A stretch of 17,374 bases of DNA, taken from assembly GCA_036271375.1 (NCBI GenBank), contig DATBAT010000226.1, forward strand, positions 1-17,374, given 5' to 3'. Both the position numbers and the translations under genes were made by a program. Positions 1 through 7,982 of the stretch are shown in pieces (the first letter of the stretch is position 1; each line of letters starts with the position of its first letter). The notes under the pieces are model-generated. The model made no database searches. It saw nothing but the letters and a program-made list of their open reading frames with translations, and was not told the DNA's origin. This DNA comes from DATBAT01 sp036271375. Its GTDB lineage: Bacteria > Acidobacteriota > Terriglobia > Terriglobales > Acidobacteriaceae.

Positions 1-40
1 GACCTAAAAATCCTGGGCCGTTTGCTTTTTTCGGTGACAC

Positions 41-110
41 GTGGCCGATAGACTCACGGAAGGCAGACTGAAAGCTCGAGGCGGTAGCGAGTGGCCCGAT
101 CAGCAAGTGA
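41..110 (+). promoter_or_regulatory. Leader of the sulfate operon with two similar motifs
   Basis: The 134 bases before sbp contain no gene. They hold two similar words 50 bases apart, GTGGCCGATAG (41-51) and GTGGCCCGATCAG (91-103), and a small potential stem-loop GCTCG/CGAGT (74-78 with 87-91). These could be binding sites or structure for sulfur-responsive control, but nothing matches a regulator or riboswitch that I recognise. A T-run at 26-31 precedes them. Confidence is low because two short similar words can arise by chance. Confidence 0.2.
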
Positions 111-134
111 CTGGAAGAACTCAGAGAGAGAGAA

Positions 135-1136
135 ATGAATAGGAAAATAGTCGCTGCCTTCGGTTTGCTTCTTGCGCTGTCGGTCCCGGTATTTGCGCAA
201 AATCTTTCACTGCTTAACGTTTCTTACGACCCCACCCGGGAGCTGTATCAGGATTTTAACGCTGCGTTCACGAAGTACTGGAAGACTAAGACCGGGCAGA
301 CGGTTACGATTGAACAGTCGCATGGCGGATCGAGCAAGCAAGCACGGGGCGTGATCGATGGCTTGCAAGCCGACGTGGTGACCCTGGCGCTGGCTTACGA
401 CATTGATGCGATTGCGCAGAACTCGGGGCAGATCCCCGCGGACTGGCAGAAGCGGCTACCGCAGAACAGCACGCCGTATACCTCCACTATCGTGTTCCTG
501 GTGCGCAAGGGAAATCCCAAGGGTATTAAGGATTGGAACGATCTGGTAAAACCGGGAATTTCGGTGATCACGCCAAGCCCGAAGACTTCCGGAGGGGCAC
601 GCTGGAACTATCTTGCTGCGTGGGCTTATGCGTTGAAGCAACCGGGTGGCAATGACCAGAAAGCCCAGGAATTTGTGAAGGCGCTCTACAAGAATGTTCC
701 GGTGCTGGATTCCGGCGCGCGCGGATCGACCACGACATTTGTGCAGAGCGAAATCGGCGATGTTCTGATCGCATGGGAGAACGAAGCTTTCCTGTCGATC
801 AAGGAATTGGGGCCGGACAAGGTGCAAATTGTTGTGCCTTCGCTGAGCATTTTGGCGGAGCCACCGGTTTCGATTGTCGATAAGGTCGTGGACAAGAAGG
901 GAACCCGCCAGGTTGCTGAGGCCTATTTGCAATATCTCTATACCCCCGAAGGGCAGGAGATTGCGGCGAAGAATTATTACCGTCCGCGGCTGGATTCGGT
1001 GGCCAAGAAATATTCGTCGGTGTTTGCCAAGATCAATCTTGTAACCATCGACGGAGTTTTTGGCGGATGGCAGAAGGCGCAGAAAACGCACTTTGCCGAC
1101 GGTGGAATTTTTGATCAGATTTACCAACCACAGTAG
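135..1136 (+). CDS. sbp: Sulfate/thiosulfate ABC transporter periplasmic binding protein
   Basis: This 333-residue protein is the periplasmic receptor that captures sulfate (possibly thiosulfate) and delivers it to the CysT/CysW permease encoded next. Residues 1-21 form a classical Sec signal peptide (MNRK, then a hydrophobic stretch, then VPVFA) with probable cleavage before Gln22. The mature protein shows the family hallmarks: LLNVSYDPTRELYQDFN near the start, SHGGSSKQARGVIDGLQADV around residue 62, and SPKTSGGARWNYLAAW around 147. The length matches Sbp/CysP proteins. The start is supported by the signal peptide and a purine-rich GAGAGAGAGAA just upstream. It is the first gene of the sbp-cysT-cysW-cysA operon. 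Sbp and CysP (thiosulfate) cannot be told apart with certainty by eye. Confidence 0.96.
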   Translation: MNRKIVAAFGLLLALSVPVFAQNLSLLNVSYDPTRELYQDFNAAFTKYWKTKTGQTVTIEQSHGGSSKQARGVIDGLQADVVTLALAYDIDAIAQNSGQIPADWQKRLPQNSTPYTSTIVFLVRKGNPKGIKDWNDLVKPGISVITPSPKTSGGARWNYLAAWAYALKQPGGNDQKAQEFVKALYKNVPVLDSGARGSTTTFVQSEIGDVLIAWENEAFLSIKELGPDKVQIVVPSLSILAEPPVSIVDKVVDKKGTRQVAEAYLQYLYTPEGQEIAAKNYYRPRLDSVAKKYSSVFAKINLVTIDGVFGGWQKAQKTHFADGGIFDQIYQPQ

Positions 1137-1161
1137 GTTGGAGAGTTTGTAATTCCTGGTT

Positions 1162-2034
1162 ATGACTTTTAGAAAACGTAGCGTGCTTCCTGGGTTTGGA
1201 CTGGCGCTGGGGTACACCGTCGTGTATCTCAGCTTGCTGGTTTTGATTCCATTGGCAGCGACGTTTCTGAAGGCTTCGTCGTTGACGTGGGCGCAGTTCT
1301 GGCACATCGCGGGTTCGCCTCGGGCGCTGGCTTCTTACCGCTTGACGTTTGGAGCGTCGGCCATCGGGGCCGTGATTAACCTTTTCTTTGGCGTGCTGGT
1401 GGCGTGGGTTTTGGTCCGCTACAGCTTTCCGGGGAAAAGACTTTTTGATTCTCTGGTAGATCTTCCATTCGCGTTACCTACAGCAGTTGCCGGCATTGCA
1501 TTGACCACCATCTATGCCCCTAACGGCTGGCTGGGAAAGCCGCTGGCCAGTTTGGGCGTCAAGGCGGCCTATACGCGATTCGGAGTGGTCATTGCGCTTA
1601 CGTTTATTGGTCTTCCGTTTGTGGTGCGCAGTGTCCAGCCGGTGTTGCAGGACATGGAAAAAGAACTTGAGGAAGCCGCGGCCAGCCTGGGCGCGACCCG
1701 CTGGCAGACTTTTTCGCAGGTTGTATTGCCCACAATTCTACCCGCCGCGATGGCGGGCTTCGCCATGGCGTTTGCCCGGTCGGTGGGTGAATACGGGTCA
1801 GTGGTGTTCATCGCCGGCAATATGCCAATGCACACGGAGATCACTCCGCTGCTGATCATCACCAAGCTTGATCAGTACGACTACGCCGGTGCGACTGCGA
1901 TTGCGGTTGTGATGCTAGTGGTTTCTTTAGTGTTGTTGCTGCCTATTAATTTGCTGCAAAAGTGGGCCAGCCGGCGTCAAGATCAGGTGGAACTCACGGA
2001 AGAAGAGTTCGTACCCCTGGCGGAGGTGGTTTAG
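1162..2034 (+). CDS. cysT: Sulfate ABC transporter permease CysT (CysU)
   Basis: This 290-residue inner-membrane protein is one of the two permease halves of the sulfate importer. About six hydrophobic segments are visible. The EAA loop that docks on the ATPase lies at residues 170-190 (EEAAASLGATRWQTF, then VVLP). SVGEYGSVVFIAGNMP after it is typical of CysT. It starts 25 bases after the sbp stop codon and ends 3 bases before cysW. The ribosome site in front of ATG 1162 is weak (GGAGAG lies about 18 bases away), so translation may depend on the upstream gene. Length and gene order agree with the cyanobacterial-type sbpA-cysT-cysW-cysA arrangement. Confidence 0.95.
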   Translation: MTFRKRSVLPGFGLALGYTVVYLSLLVLIPLAATFLKASSLTWAQFWHIAGSPRALASYRLTFGASAIGAVINLFFGVLVAWVLVRYSFPGKRLFDSLVDLPFALPTAVAGIALTTIYAPNGWLGKPLASLGVKAAYTRFGVVIALTFIGLPFVVRSVQPVLQDMEKELEEAAASLGATRWQTFSQVVLPTILPAAMAGFAMAFARSVGEYGSVVFIAGNMPMHTEITPLLIITKLDQYDYAGATAIAVVMLVVSLVLLLPINLLQKWASRRQDQVELTEEEFVPLAEVV

Positions 2035-2037
2035 CCA

Positions 2038-2949
2038 ATGGCTGCCAGCGTCACGCTTCCGAACAATGTTCCCGCATCGCGACGGGTCGCGAAGGCGGCT
2101 ACCGGGGAATCGCCGGTGGTGCGCTGGGTTCTGATTGGCACGGCACTGGTTTTCCTGGGCGTGTTTATCTTCCTGCCGCTCGGCGTTGTCTTCACGCAGG
2201 CGCTGGCGAAGGGTGTCAAGACTTACTGGGCCAGTCTGACGCAACCGGACGCTCTGGCCGCGATCAGGCTGACACTTATTGCCGCGGCAATTGCGGTTCC
2301 GCTCAATCTGGTTTTTGGAGTGGCCGCTGCGTGGGCTATTGGAAAGTTCCAGTTCAAGGGTCGCAGCCTGCTGATCACTTTGATTGACCTTCCGCTGTCG
2401 GTATCTCCGGTGGTCTCAGGTCTGATCTATGTTTTGCTTTTCGGCTTGCAGGGACTGCTCGGTCCGTGGCTGATGCGGCACGATCTGCAAGTGATTTTTG
2501 CCGTGCCGGGAATTGTGCTGGCGACGATCTTCGTGACCTTTCCGTTTATCGCCCGCGAATTGATCCCTTTGGTCGAGGCACAAGGACAGGAAGAGGAAGA
2601 AGCCGCTTTGGCGCTGGGCGCCAGCGGATGGCAGACGTTTTTCCACGTCAGCCTTCCCAATATTAAGTGGGGCCTGCTGTACGGCGTGATCCTTTGCAAC
2701 GCCCGTGCCATGGGCGAGTTTGGTGCGGTGTCAGTGGTCTCCGGGCACATTCGAGGACGCACCAACACCATGCCGCTGCACATTGAAATCTTGTACAACG
2801 AATACCAATTTGCTGCCGCGTTTGCCGTGGCATCGCTGTTGGCGCTGCTGGCGCTGACCACCCTGGTCGTTAAATCGATCGTGGAGTGGAGAGGCCGGTA
2901 CCAGTTGCGCCGTTCCGCACGGCTAACCGAGGAAGAGCAACCCGCATGA
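2038..2949 (+). CDS. cysW: Sulfate ABC transporter permease CysW
   Basis: This 303-residue inner-membrane protein is the second permease half, expected to pair with CysT. A roughly 27-residue hydrophilic N-terminus precedes the first membrane segment (about residues 30-55). The EAA loop is at residues 186-208 (EEEAALALGASGWQTF, then HVSLPNI), followed by NARAMGEFGAVSVVSGHIRG, a stretch characteristic of CysW. GGAGGTGG sits about 11 bases before ATG 2038, inside the end of cysT, and gives a good ribosome site. Its TGA overlaps the cysA ATG (ATGA at 2946-2949), indicating translational coupling. Confidence 0.95.
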   Translation: MAASVTLPNNVPASRRVAKAATGESPVVRWVLIGTALVFLGVFIFLPLGVVFTQALAKGVKTYWASLTQPDALAAIRLTLIAAAIAVPLNLVFGVAAAWAIGKFQFKGRSLLITLIDLPLSVSPVVSGLIYVLLFGLQGLLGPWLMRHDLQVIFAVPGIVLATIFVTFPFIARELIPLVEAQGQEEEEAALALGASGWQTFFHVSLPNIKWGLLYGVILCNARAMGEFGAVSVVSGHIRGRTNTMPLHIEILYNEYQFAAAFAVASLLALLALTTLVVKSIVEWRGRYQLRRSARLTEEEQPA

Positions 2950-3977
2950 GTATTAAAGCCCAAAACATAACCAAGCAATTCGGCCAGTTCAGTGCGCTGC
3001 AAAACGTGAATCTCGAGATACCTTCGGGAGAGTTGGTGGCGCTGTTAGGACCATCTGGCTCGGGCAAGACCACGCTGCTGCGCATTATCGCGGGCCTGGA
3101 ATTCGCCGATTCCGGCAATGTGCTGTTTGACGATGAAGACATTACTGACCGCACAGCGCGTGACCGACGAGTGGGATTTGTTTTCCAGCATTACGCTCTG
3201 TTCCGGCACATGACGGTTTTCGAAAACATTGCGTTTGGATTGAAGGTGCGTCCTCGCAAGTTTCGGCCCTCGAAGGACCAGATCAACCACAAGGTTCACG
3301 AGCTGCTAAAGCTCATCCAACTGAAGAATCTAGCAAACCGCTATCCCTCGCAACTTTCGGGCGGACAGAGACAGCGTGTGGCCTTGGCTCGGGCGCTGGC
3401 GGTTGAGCCAAGCGTGTTGTTACTGGATGAGCCTTTTGGGTCTCTCGATGCGAAAGTCCGTTTGGAACTGCGCCGTTGGTTGCGGCAATTGCATGACGAA
3501 GTTCATATCACCAGCGTGTTTGTAACCCACGATCAGGATGAGGCGCTGGAAGTTTCCGACCGGGTGGCGGTGATGAACGAAGGCCGCATCGAGCAGGTTG
3601 GTTCGCCGGATGAGGTCTATCATCAGCCGGCTACGCCGTTCGTCTATAACTTCCTGGGCAATGTGAATCTATTTCACGGCCGCATTGATGAGGAACAGAC
3701 GACGGTGCCTGACCCGAATGCCGGGGATCTGGTATATGCGCGTCCGCATTTGCTGGAGATTCACAGGCAGCCCAATGGCGCGGCAAATTTCCGGGCCACG
3801 ATCAAGCACATCAATTCCGCCGGGCCTTTGGTGAAGATCGAAGCCGTGGCCGAATGGGGCGAACCGGTGCACGTGGAGATGTCTCAGGAGAAGTTTCGTG
3901 ATTTGCAGTTACTGAAGAATGAAGCGGTATTTATTGTGCCACGCGAAACCAAGGTGTTTCAGAAGAAGGTAGTTTAG
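2946..3977 (+). CDS. cysA: Sulfate/thiosulfate import ATP-binding protein CysA
   Basis: This 343-residue cytoplasmic ATPase energises sulfate import. With the start at 2946 it has Walker A GPSGSGKTT at residues 35-43, Q-loop Gln81, signature LSGGQ at 137-141, Walker B VLLLDEP at 157-163, D-loop SLDAK at 166-170 and switch His195. After about residue 235 it carries the C-terminal TOBE-like regulatory region usual for CysA. An in-frame start at 2886 would add 20 residues but lies deep inside cysW. The ATG at 2946 overlaps the cysW stop and begins MSIKAQNITKQFG, a normal CysA N-terminus, so it is preferred. It is the last gene of the operon; no clear terminator is seen after it. Confidence 0.95.
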   Translation: MSIKAQNITKQFGQFSALQNVNLEIPSGELVALLGPSGSGKTTLLRIIAGLEFADSGNVLFDDEDITDRTARDRRVGFVFQHYALFRHMTVFENIAFGLKVRPRKFRPSKDQINHKVHELLKLIQLKNLANRYPSQLSGGQRQRVALARALAVEPSVLLLDEPFGSLDAKVRLELRRWLRQLHDEVHITSVFVTHDQDEALEVSDRVAVMNEGRIEQVGSPDEVYHQPATPFVYNFLGNVNLFHGRIDEEQTTVPDPNAGDLVYARPHLLEIHRQPNGAANFRATIKHINSAGPLVKIEAVAEWGEPVHVEMSQEKFRDLQLLKNEAVFIVPRETKVFQKKVV

Positions 3978-4122
3978 AAACATCATCCGGCGAACCTTCG
4001 AGAATTTAATCCCGCGACTTTTCCGCTTGGTGTAGCATCTGTAAGCTGAGATACGCAAACGCCAGCGGAGAATCGATTCCCGCAACTTCACTTCAGCAAA
4101 ACGCACGAGAGGAACTCGATAA

Positions 4123-4782
4123 ATGTCACTACGCATCAATTCAGAAGCGCCAAATTTCACTGCAGAAACCACGCAGGGCACAATCAATTTCCACGATTTT
4201 ATCGGCAACGGCTGGGCCGTACTGTTTTCCCATCCCAAGGATTTCACTCCTGTCTGCACCACAGAACTCGGAACCATGGCCGGACTGGCTCCCGAGTTCG
4301 CCAAGCGCAACACAAAGATCATCGGCTTGAGCGTCGACCCTGCCAGCAGCCATAGCAAGTGGGCATCCGACATTGAAGAAGTACAGGGACACAAGGTCAC
4401 CTTTCCCATGATCGGCGATCCGAAACTGGAAGTAGCCAAGCTTTATGACATGCTGCCCGACGATGCCGGCGCCACTTCCGAAGGCCGCACCGCCGCCAAC
4501 AACGCCACTGTGCGAACCGTTTTCATCGTTGGGCCGGATAAGAAGATCAAGCTGCAACTGAGCTATCCCATGAGTACTGGGCGTAATTTTGACGAGATCA
4601 TTCGCGTTCTCGATTCGCTACAGCTCACCGCGAAGCACCAGGTCGCCACTCCGGCGAACTGGAAGCAGGGCGACGACGTCATCATCGGCGGCGGCGTATC
4701 GAACGAGGATGCGCAGAAGCTGTATCCGAATGGCTGGAAGTCTCCCAAGCCGTACATTCGGATTGTCCCGCAGCCGAAGTAA
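4123..4782 (+). CDS. 1-Cys peroxiredoxin (Prx6/AhpC-TSA family)
   Basis: This 219-residue cytosolic thiol peroxidase reduces hydrogen peroxide and organic hydroperoxides. The active-site motif P-x-x-x-T-x-x-C is HPKDFTPVC, with Pro38, Thr42 and peroxidatic Cys45; the supporting Arg is probably Arg131 (NNATVRTVFIVG). Cys45 is the only cysteine, so this is a 1-Cys enzyme needing an external thiol reductant. The long C-terminal extension after residue 160 (PANWKQGDDVIIGG, KSPKPYIRIVPQPK) is typical of the Prx6 group. GAGAGGA lies 9 bases before the ATG. It stands 145 bases after cysA, so it probably has its own promoter, and it ends in a strong stem-loop. Confidence 0.95.
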   Translation: MSLRINSEAPNFTAETTQGTINFHDFIGNGWAVLFSHPKDFTPVCTTELGTMAGLAPEFAKRNTKIIGLSVDPASSHSKWASDIEEVQGHKVTFPMIGDPKLEVAKLYDMLPDDAGATSEGRTAANNATVRTVFIVGPDKKIKLQLSYPMSTGRNFDEIIRVLDSLQLTAKHQVATPANWKQGDDVIIGGGVSNEDAQKLYPNGWKSPKPYIRIVPQPK

Positions 4783-4793
4783 CGGTGATTTAA

Positions 4794-4826
4794 AAAGTGG
4801 GCATTGGCCAGGCCGGTGCCCACTTT
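4794..4826 (+). terminator. Stem-loop after the peroxiredoxin gene, probable terminator
   Basis: AAAGTGGGCA (4794-4803) pairs perfectly with TGCCCACTTT (4817-4826). Two G-T wobbles and GGC/GCC extend the stem to about 15 pairs around a three-base loop (CAG). It begins 12 bases after the prx stop codon. An A-tract on the left becomes a U-tract on the opposite strand, so it may work in both directions; the + strand T-run is only three bases long. It also contains the GTG at 4797 that would otherwise be an upstream start for the next gene. Confidence 0.6.
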
Positions 4827-4874
4827 GCAATTCCTTCTAGACGGGCATCCTTCCTCTCGATAAGGTTCCTGAAC

Positions 4875-6152
4875 ATGCGCGCTCCGCCGTCCTTGAAACG
4901 GTTTCAACACTACCCCGTCACCGGCGGCGTGGCGGTGCTTGCGATTGGCGTGACCCTTGCTTCGTGGGCCAACGTCGACATCTCTCCCTTATACGCAAGT
5001 GTGATGATTCGCCGCGGCGAATTGTGGCGGCTGGTTACCTGCATTTTTCCCCACGGCGGGGTATTACATCTCGCATTCAATATTTACTGGCTCTGGATTT
5101 TCGGATCGGTCATCGAAGAAGTTTTCGGACCGGTGAAGACGCTGGCGCTCTTTCTGCTGTTTTCGGTCGGTGCCAGTTCACTGGAGTTCGCGATTTTGGA
5201 TGGAGGGATTGGCCTGTCGGGCCTCGGTTATGGGCTGTTTGGCATGCTTTGGATTCTTTCCGATCGTGATCCGCGATTTCATGATGTAGTCGACAAGCGA
5301 ACTGCACAGACTTTCGTCTTCTGGTTTTTCTTGTGCATCGTCACTACCGTCACCAAGATCATGCCGATCGCCAATCTTGAGCACGGCGGCGGGTTGCTGT
5401 TGGGGATTCTCGCCGGGTATGCGATTTCGGTTCCGCGAAAACGCGTGCCGGCGGTCGCCGGAACTGTGGTGCTTATGGCGTTCAGCTTGTGGGCAGCGAC
5501 CAGCGGGAGGCCGGTAGTGAATTTGTCATCCGCAGGTGGTTTTGATGAAGGAAGTTTCGGATACGACGCGTTACGCGCCAATCGCAACGCGGAGGCGGTG
5601 CATTGGTTTCGCGATGCGATTCGATACCGCCCGCACGAAGAGTCGTTTTGGTTCGATCTCGCGATTGCCTATCGCCGCCTGAACAACCAAGCGGGAGCTC
5701 TAATGGCGGCTCGCCGCGCAGCAGAAGAAGGAAACGCAGCTTCTCAAAATATGCTGGGACAACTCTACGACTTGGGAGTCAATGGCACGGGCAGGGATGC
5801 GAAACAGGCGTTGGTTTGGTATCGCAAGGCAGCCGACCAGGGATTGCCGGATGCGCAGAACAATGCGGCGTGGTTCTTGCTCACGACCGACGATGCGTCA
5901 CTGCGCAATCCGGGCGACGCCCTGCAGTTTGCGGAAAAAGCGGTGAAAGGTGACGAGAAGGAACACGGGAAGCGCAATCCGAACTATCTCGACACTCTGG
6001 CCGAGGCCTACTTCGCGAATGGGCGGTTTGGAGACGCAGTCAAGACCGAACAGGAAGCGTTGGGCCTGATCACGGCAGCGCCCGATTCTGAGCACGTCGG
6101 AGAGTTCAAAGAGCGATTAGCAAAGTATCAGAAAGCCGCTACTGGTCACTAA
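4875..6152 (+). CDS. Rhomboid family intramembrane serine protease with C-terminal TPR/Sel1-like repeats
   Basis: This 425-residue membrane protein combines a rhomboid domain (residues 14-190) with a helical-repeat tail. The rhomboid signature is complete: HLAFN (H65-x-x-x-N69) in helix 2, catalytic Ser115 in GLSG in helix 4, and catalytic His170 (EHGGG) in helix 6. A seventh hydrophobic segment lies at about 192-210. Residues 230-400 form TPR/Sel1-like repeats, for example NMLGQLYDLG, ALVWYRKAADQG and YLDTLAEAYFANGRFGDAV. A GTG at 4797 would add 26 residues but lies inside the preceding hairpin, so ATG 4875 is chosen. If the fold is 6+1, the repeats would be periplasmic (inference). Substrates are unknown; the gene has no obvious operon partner. 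Confidence 0.88.
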   Translation: MRAPPSLKRFQHYPVTGGVAVLAIGVTLASWANVDISPLYASVMIRRGELWRLVTCIFPHGGVLHLAFNIYWLWIFGSVIEEVFGPVKTLALFLLFSVGASSLEFAILDGGIGLSGLGYGLFGMLWILSDRDPRFHDVVDKRTAQTFVFWFFLCIVTTVTKIMPIANLEHGGGLLLGILAGYAISVPRKRVPAVAGTVVLMAFSLWAATSGRPVVNLSSAGGFDEGSFGYDALRANRNAEAVHWFRDAIRYRPHEESFWFDLAIAYRRLNNQAGALMAARRAAEEGNAASQNMLGQLYDLGVNGTGRDAKQALVWYRKAADQGLPDAQNNAAWFLLTTDDASLRNPGDALQFAEKAVKGDEKEHGKRNPNYLDTLAEAYFANGRFGDAVKTEQEALGLITAAPDSEHVGEFKERLAKYQKAATGH

Positions 6153-6159
6153 TAGACGA

Positions 6160-7962
6160 TTATCGTTTGGCGAGTTTTACGATCTCCTGCGAGGAGATTA
6201 TTCCCTTTCCTTCCTTCACAGTCAGAAACTGATTTGGTTTGATGTTAGGGACGGAGTCCTTCTTTCCGCTGGGCCACTCGATGGTCAGGCCAGCGGTTTT
6301 CCCTTCTTGTGGCTTTCCCAAGCCGAAGGTCAACGGCAATTCGCTTTGCGATAGATAGCTGGAGCCGGTTTTCACCAATTCGGAAATCTTCAGGCCATTG
6401 CTGGTCCTCAACGTGACCTTCGCGCCTATGCCGTCGCGATTGGAGCGCGTACCCACCGTCTTCACCCTGATGACGTCATTCTGGTTGGCGTTGTCGTTGC
6501 GGAGAAGGCGCGCCGTTCCGTTGTTGGCCATGATGACTACGTCGAGGTCTCCGTCGTTGTCGATGTCGGCGTAGGCTGCGCCGCGACCTACAACCGGCTT
6601 TTGCAGGGCGGATCCCATCTTACTGGTTACTTCTTCGAACTTCTTTCTGCCCAGATTGCGAAACAGGTGCGGCGCCTGTGCGTAGCGCACGTTCGGTTGC
6701 ACCACGCTGATGTCGTCGGAGACGTGTCCGTTGATTGCGAGGATGTCGGGCAAGCCGTCGAGATCGTAGTCAAAAAAGAACGTGCCAAACGTAAGCGAAC
6801 GGGTGGAGATGCGGGCGATGCCGGTGGTTTGCGCGTCGTCAGTAAAGAGGCCCGAGCCATCGTTGTGGTAGAGCGCCATGCCTTCGTTGGTGAAGTTGCC
6901 GATCAACAGACCGGGGAAGCCAGAGTTGTCGTAGTCGACAGAGTCGGTGCCCATGCCGGCGCGAACCGTTCCCGCCTCGCTGTAAGCAATCCCTGCGGCG
7001 ACGGCAACGTCTGTGAAGGTTCCGTTGTGGTTGTTGTGATAGAGCTTGTTGGGTTCGGTGTCGTTGGTGACGAATAGGTCGAGCCATCCGTCGTTGTCGT
7101 AGTCGAGGAGCGCAATGCCAAGGGATTTGCTGGTAGGATCGGCGAGTCCGGCCTTTTGGGTAACGTTCTCGAAGGTTCCGTCGCCCTTGTTGTGGAATAG
7201 GCTGGCGCTCTGGCCTTTGTAGGTTTGAGGCGTGCAATAGGATTTGTTCTTGTTGTCGAGGGTGCAGTATTGATCGGCGGCGATCGACCAGTCGATGTAG
7301 TGCGCGACGAAAAGATCGAGCTTGCCGTCTTTGTCGTAATCCAACCACACGGCGCTGCTGGAGAACCCGGCGTCGCCTACTCCTGCTTTCGCGGTTACAT
7401 CGGCGAATTTTCCGTGGCCTAGATTGTGGAAGAGATGGTTCGTCCCGAGGGTGGTGATGTAGATGTCGGGATTGCCGTCGTTGTCGTAGTCGGCCACGGC
7501 GCAACCCTGTCCGTACATTTCAATTGCCAGACCCGCTTGTTTGGTGACGTCGGTGAAAGTGCCGTCTTTATTGTTGTGGTAGAGCGCGGGATAAGATTTT
7601 CCGGTGGAGTGGCCGGGCCAATCCATCGAGTTGACCAGCAGGATGTCCTGCCAGCCGTCGTTATCGTAGTCGAGGAAGCAGACTCCGCTGCCCATGGTTT
7701 CTGGCAGATACTTTTTCCCAAAGGCTCCGCTGTTGTGCTTGAAATGGATTCCGGCTTGCGCGGTGATATCGGTGAATTGGATGGGGCCGGAGGGAAGCGT
7801 GGGGGCGGGAGGCTGGGCAGCGGGCGTGGGTTGCGGAGCTACTGCCGGAGCGGGAGTCGGGCTTGCAGCGGGTACAGTGAATTCCTTCGTGGTTGGTTGA
7901 TTACATCCTGCCGTGGCTAGAAGAACGAGAAGAATACAGCACGAGCGATGACGCTTAAACAT
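6160..7962 (-). CDS. CRTAC1/UnbV-type lipoprotein: FG-GAP/VCBS propeller with ASPIC/UnbV C-terminal domain
   Basis: This 600-residue exported protein is predicted to be lipid-anchored. Residues 1-20 form a lipoprotein signal (MFKRHRS, hydrophobic core, LATAGC with Cys20; Thr at -3 is not the classical Leu). A Pro/Ala/Thr-rich linker covers residues 30-60. Seven propeller blades follow, six with canonical calcium loops (DYDNDG, DYDKDG, DYDLDG, DIDNDG) and one degenerate (DYDNSGFPGLL). The ASPIC/UnbV domain spans about 497-590 (SNRDGIGAKVTLR, LTFGLGK, IEWPSGK). An in-frame TTG at 8527-8529 would add 189 residues lying inside the neighbouring gene; the lipoprotein signal fixes the start at 7962. 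It is the last gene of the - strand cluster, 20 bases after the UnbU-like gene. Its function is unknown; UnbV proteins belong to enediyne cassettes. Confidence 0.9.
   Translation of the reverse strand: MFKRHRSCCILLVLLATAGCNQPTTKEFTVPAASPTPAPAVAPQPTPAAQPPAPTLPSGPIQFTDITAQAGIHFKHNSGAFGKKYLPETMGSGVCFLDYDNDGWQDILLVNSMDWPGHSTGKSYPALYHNNKDGTFTDVTKQAGLAIEMYGQGCAVADYDNDGNPDIYITTLGTNHLFHNLGHGKFADVTAKAGVGDAGFSSSAVWLDYDKDGKLDLFVAHYIDWSIAADQYCTLDNKNKSYCTPQTYKGQSASLFHNKGDGTFENVTQKAGLADPTSKSLGIALLDYDNDGWLDLFVTNDTEPNKLYHNNHNGTFTDVAVAAGIAYSEAGTVRAGMGTDSVDYDNSGFPGLLIGNFTNEGMALYHNDGSGLFTDDAQTTGIARISTRSLTFGTFFFDYDLDGLPDILAINGHVSDDISVVQPNVRYAQAPHLFRNLGRKKFEEVTSKMGSALQKPVVGRGAAYADIDNDGDLDVVIMANNGTARLLRNDNANQNDVIRVKTVGTRSNRDGIGAKVTLRTSNGLKISELVKTGSSYLSQSELPLTFGLGKPQEGKTAGLTIEWPSGKKDSVPNIKPNQFLTVKEGKGIISSQEIVKLAKR
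7088..7671 (-). repeat. Reused DNA word encoding the DYDNDG calcium loop
   Basis: The + strand word CCGTCGTTGTCGTAGTC occurs exactly at 7088-7104 and 7475-7491, and with one mismatch at 7655-7671. A further exact copy lies in the neighbouring gene at 10155-10171. On the coding strand it reads GACTACGACAACGACGG, i.e. the DYDNDG loop. The near-identical codon choice suggests recent blade duplication, conversion or strong codon bias. Confidence 0.5.
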
Positions 7963-7982
7963 GATATGAACTAATCCTAACC

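Noticed and set aside
74..113. TGGCCCGAT before the sulfate operon resembles part of a SAM-I/IV riboswitch core.
   Set aside because: The required CGGCAACC segment, the GGGA segment and a closing P1 stem are not found, so the match is probably chance.
456..1307. A 283-codon open frame on the - strand across sbp and cysT.
   Set aside because: It is antisense to two clear transporter genes, its translation has no recognisable domain, and it crosses a gene boundary.
4797..4874. GTG start extending the rhomboid protein by 26 residues.
   Set aside because: The GTG sits inside a strong hairpin; the residues added do not look like part of a rhomboid, and ATG 4875 gives a normal N-terminus.
6530..7700. 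Regularly spaced repeated DNA words that could suggest a repeat array.
   Set aside because: They are blade-encoding codons inside one open reading frame, with variable spacing and no spacer/repeat structure, so not CRISPR.
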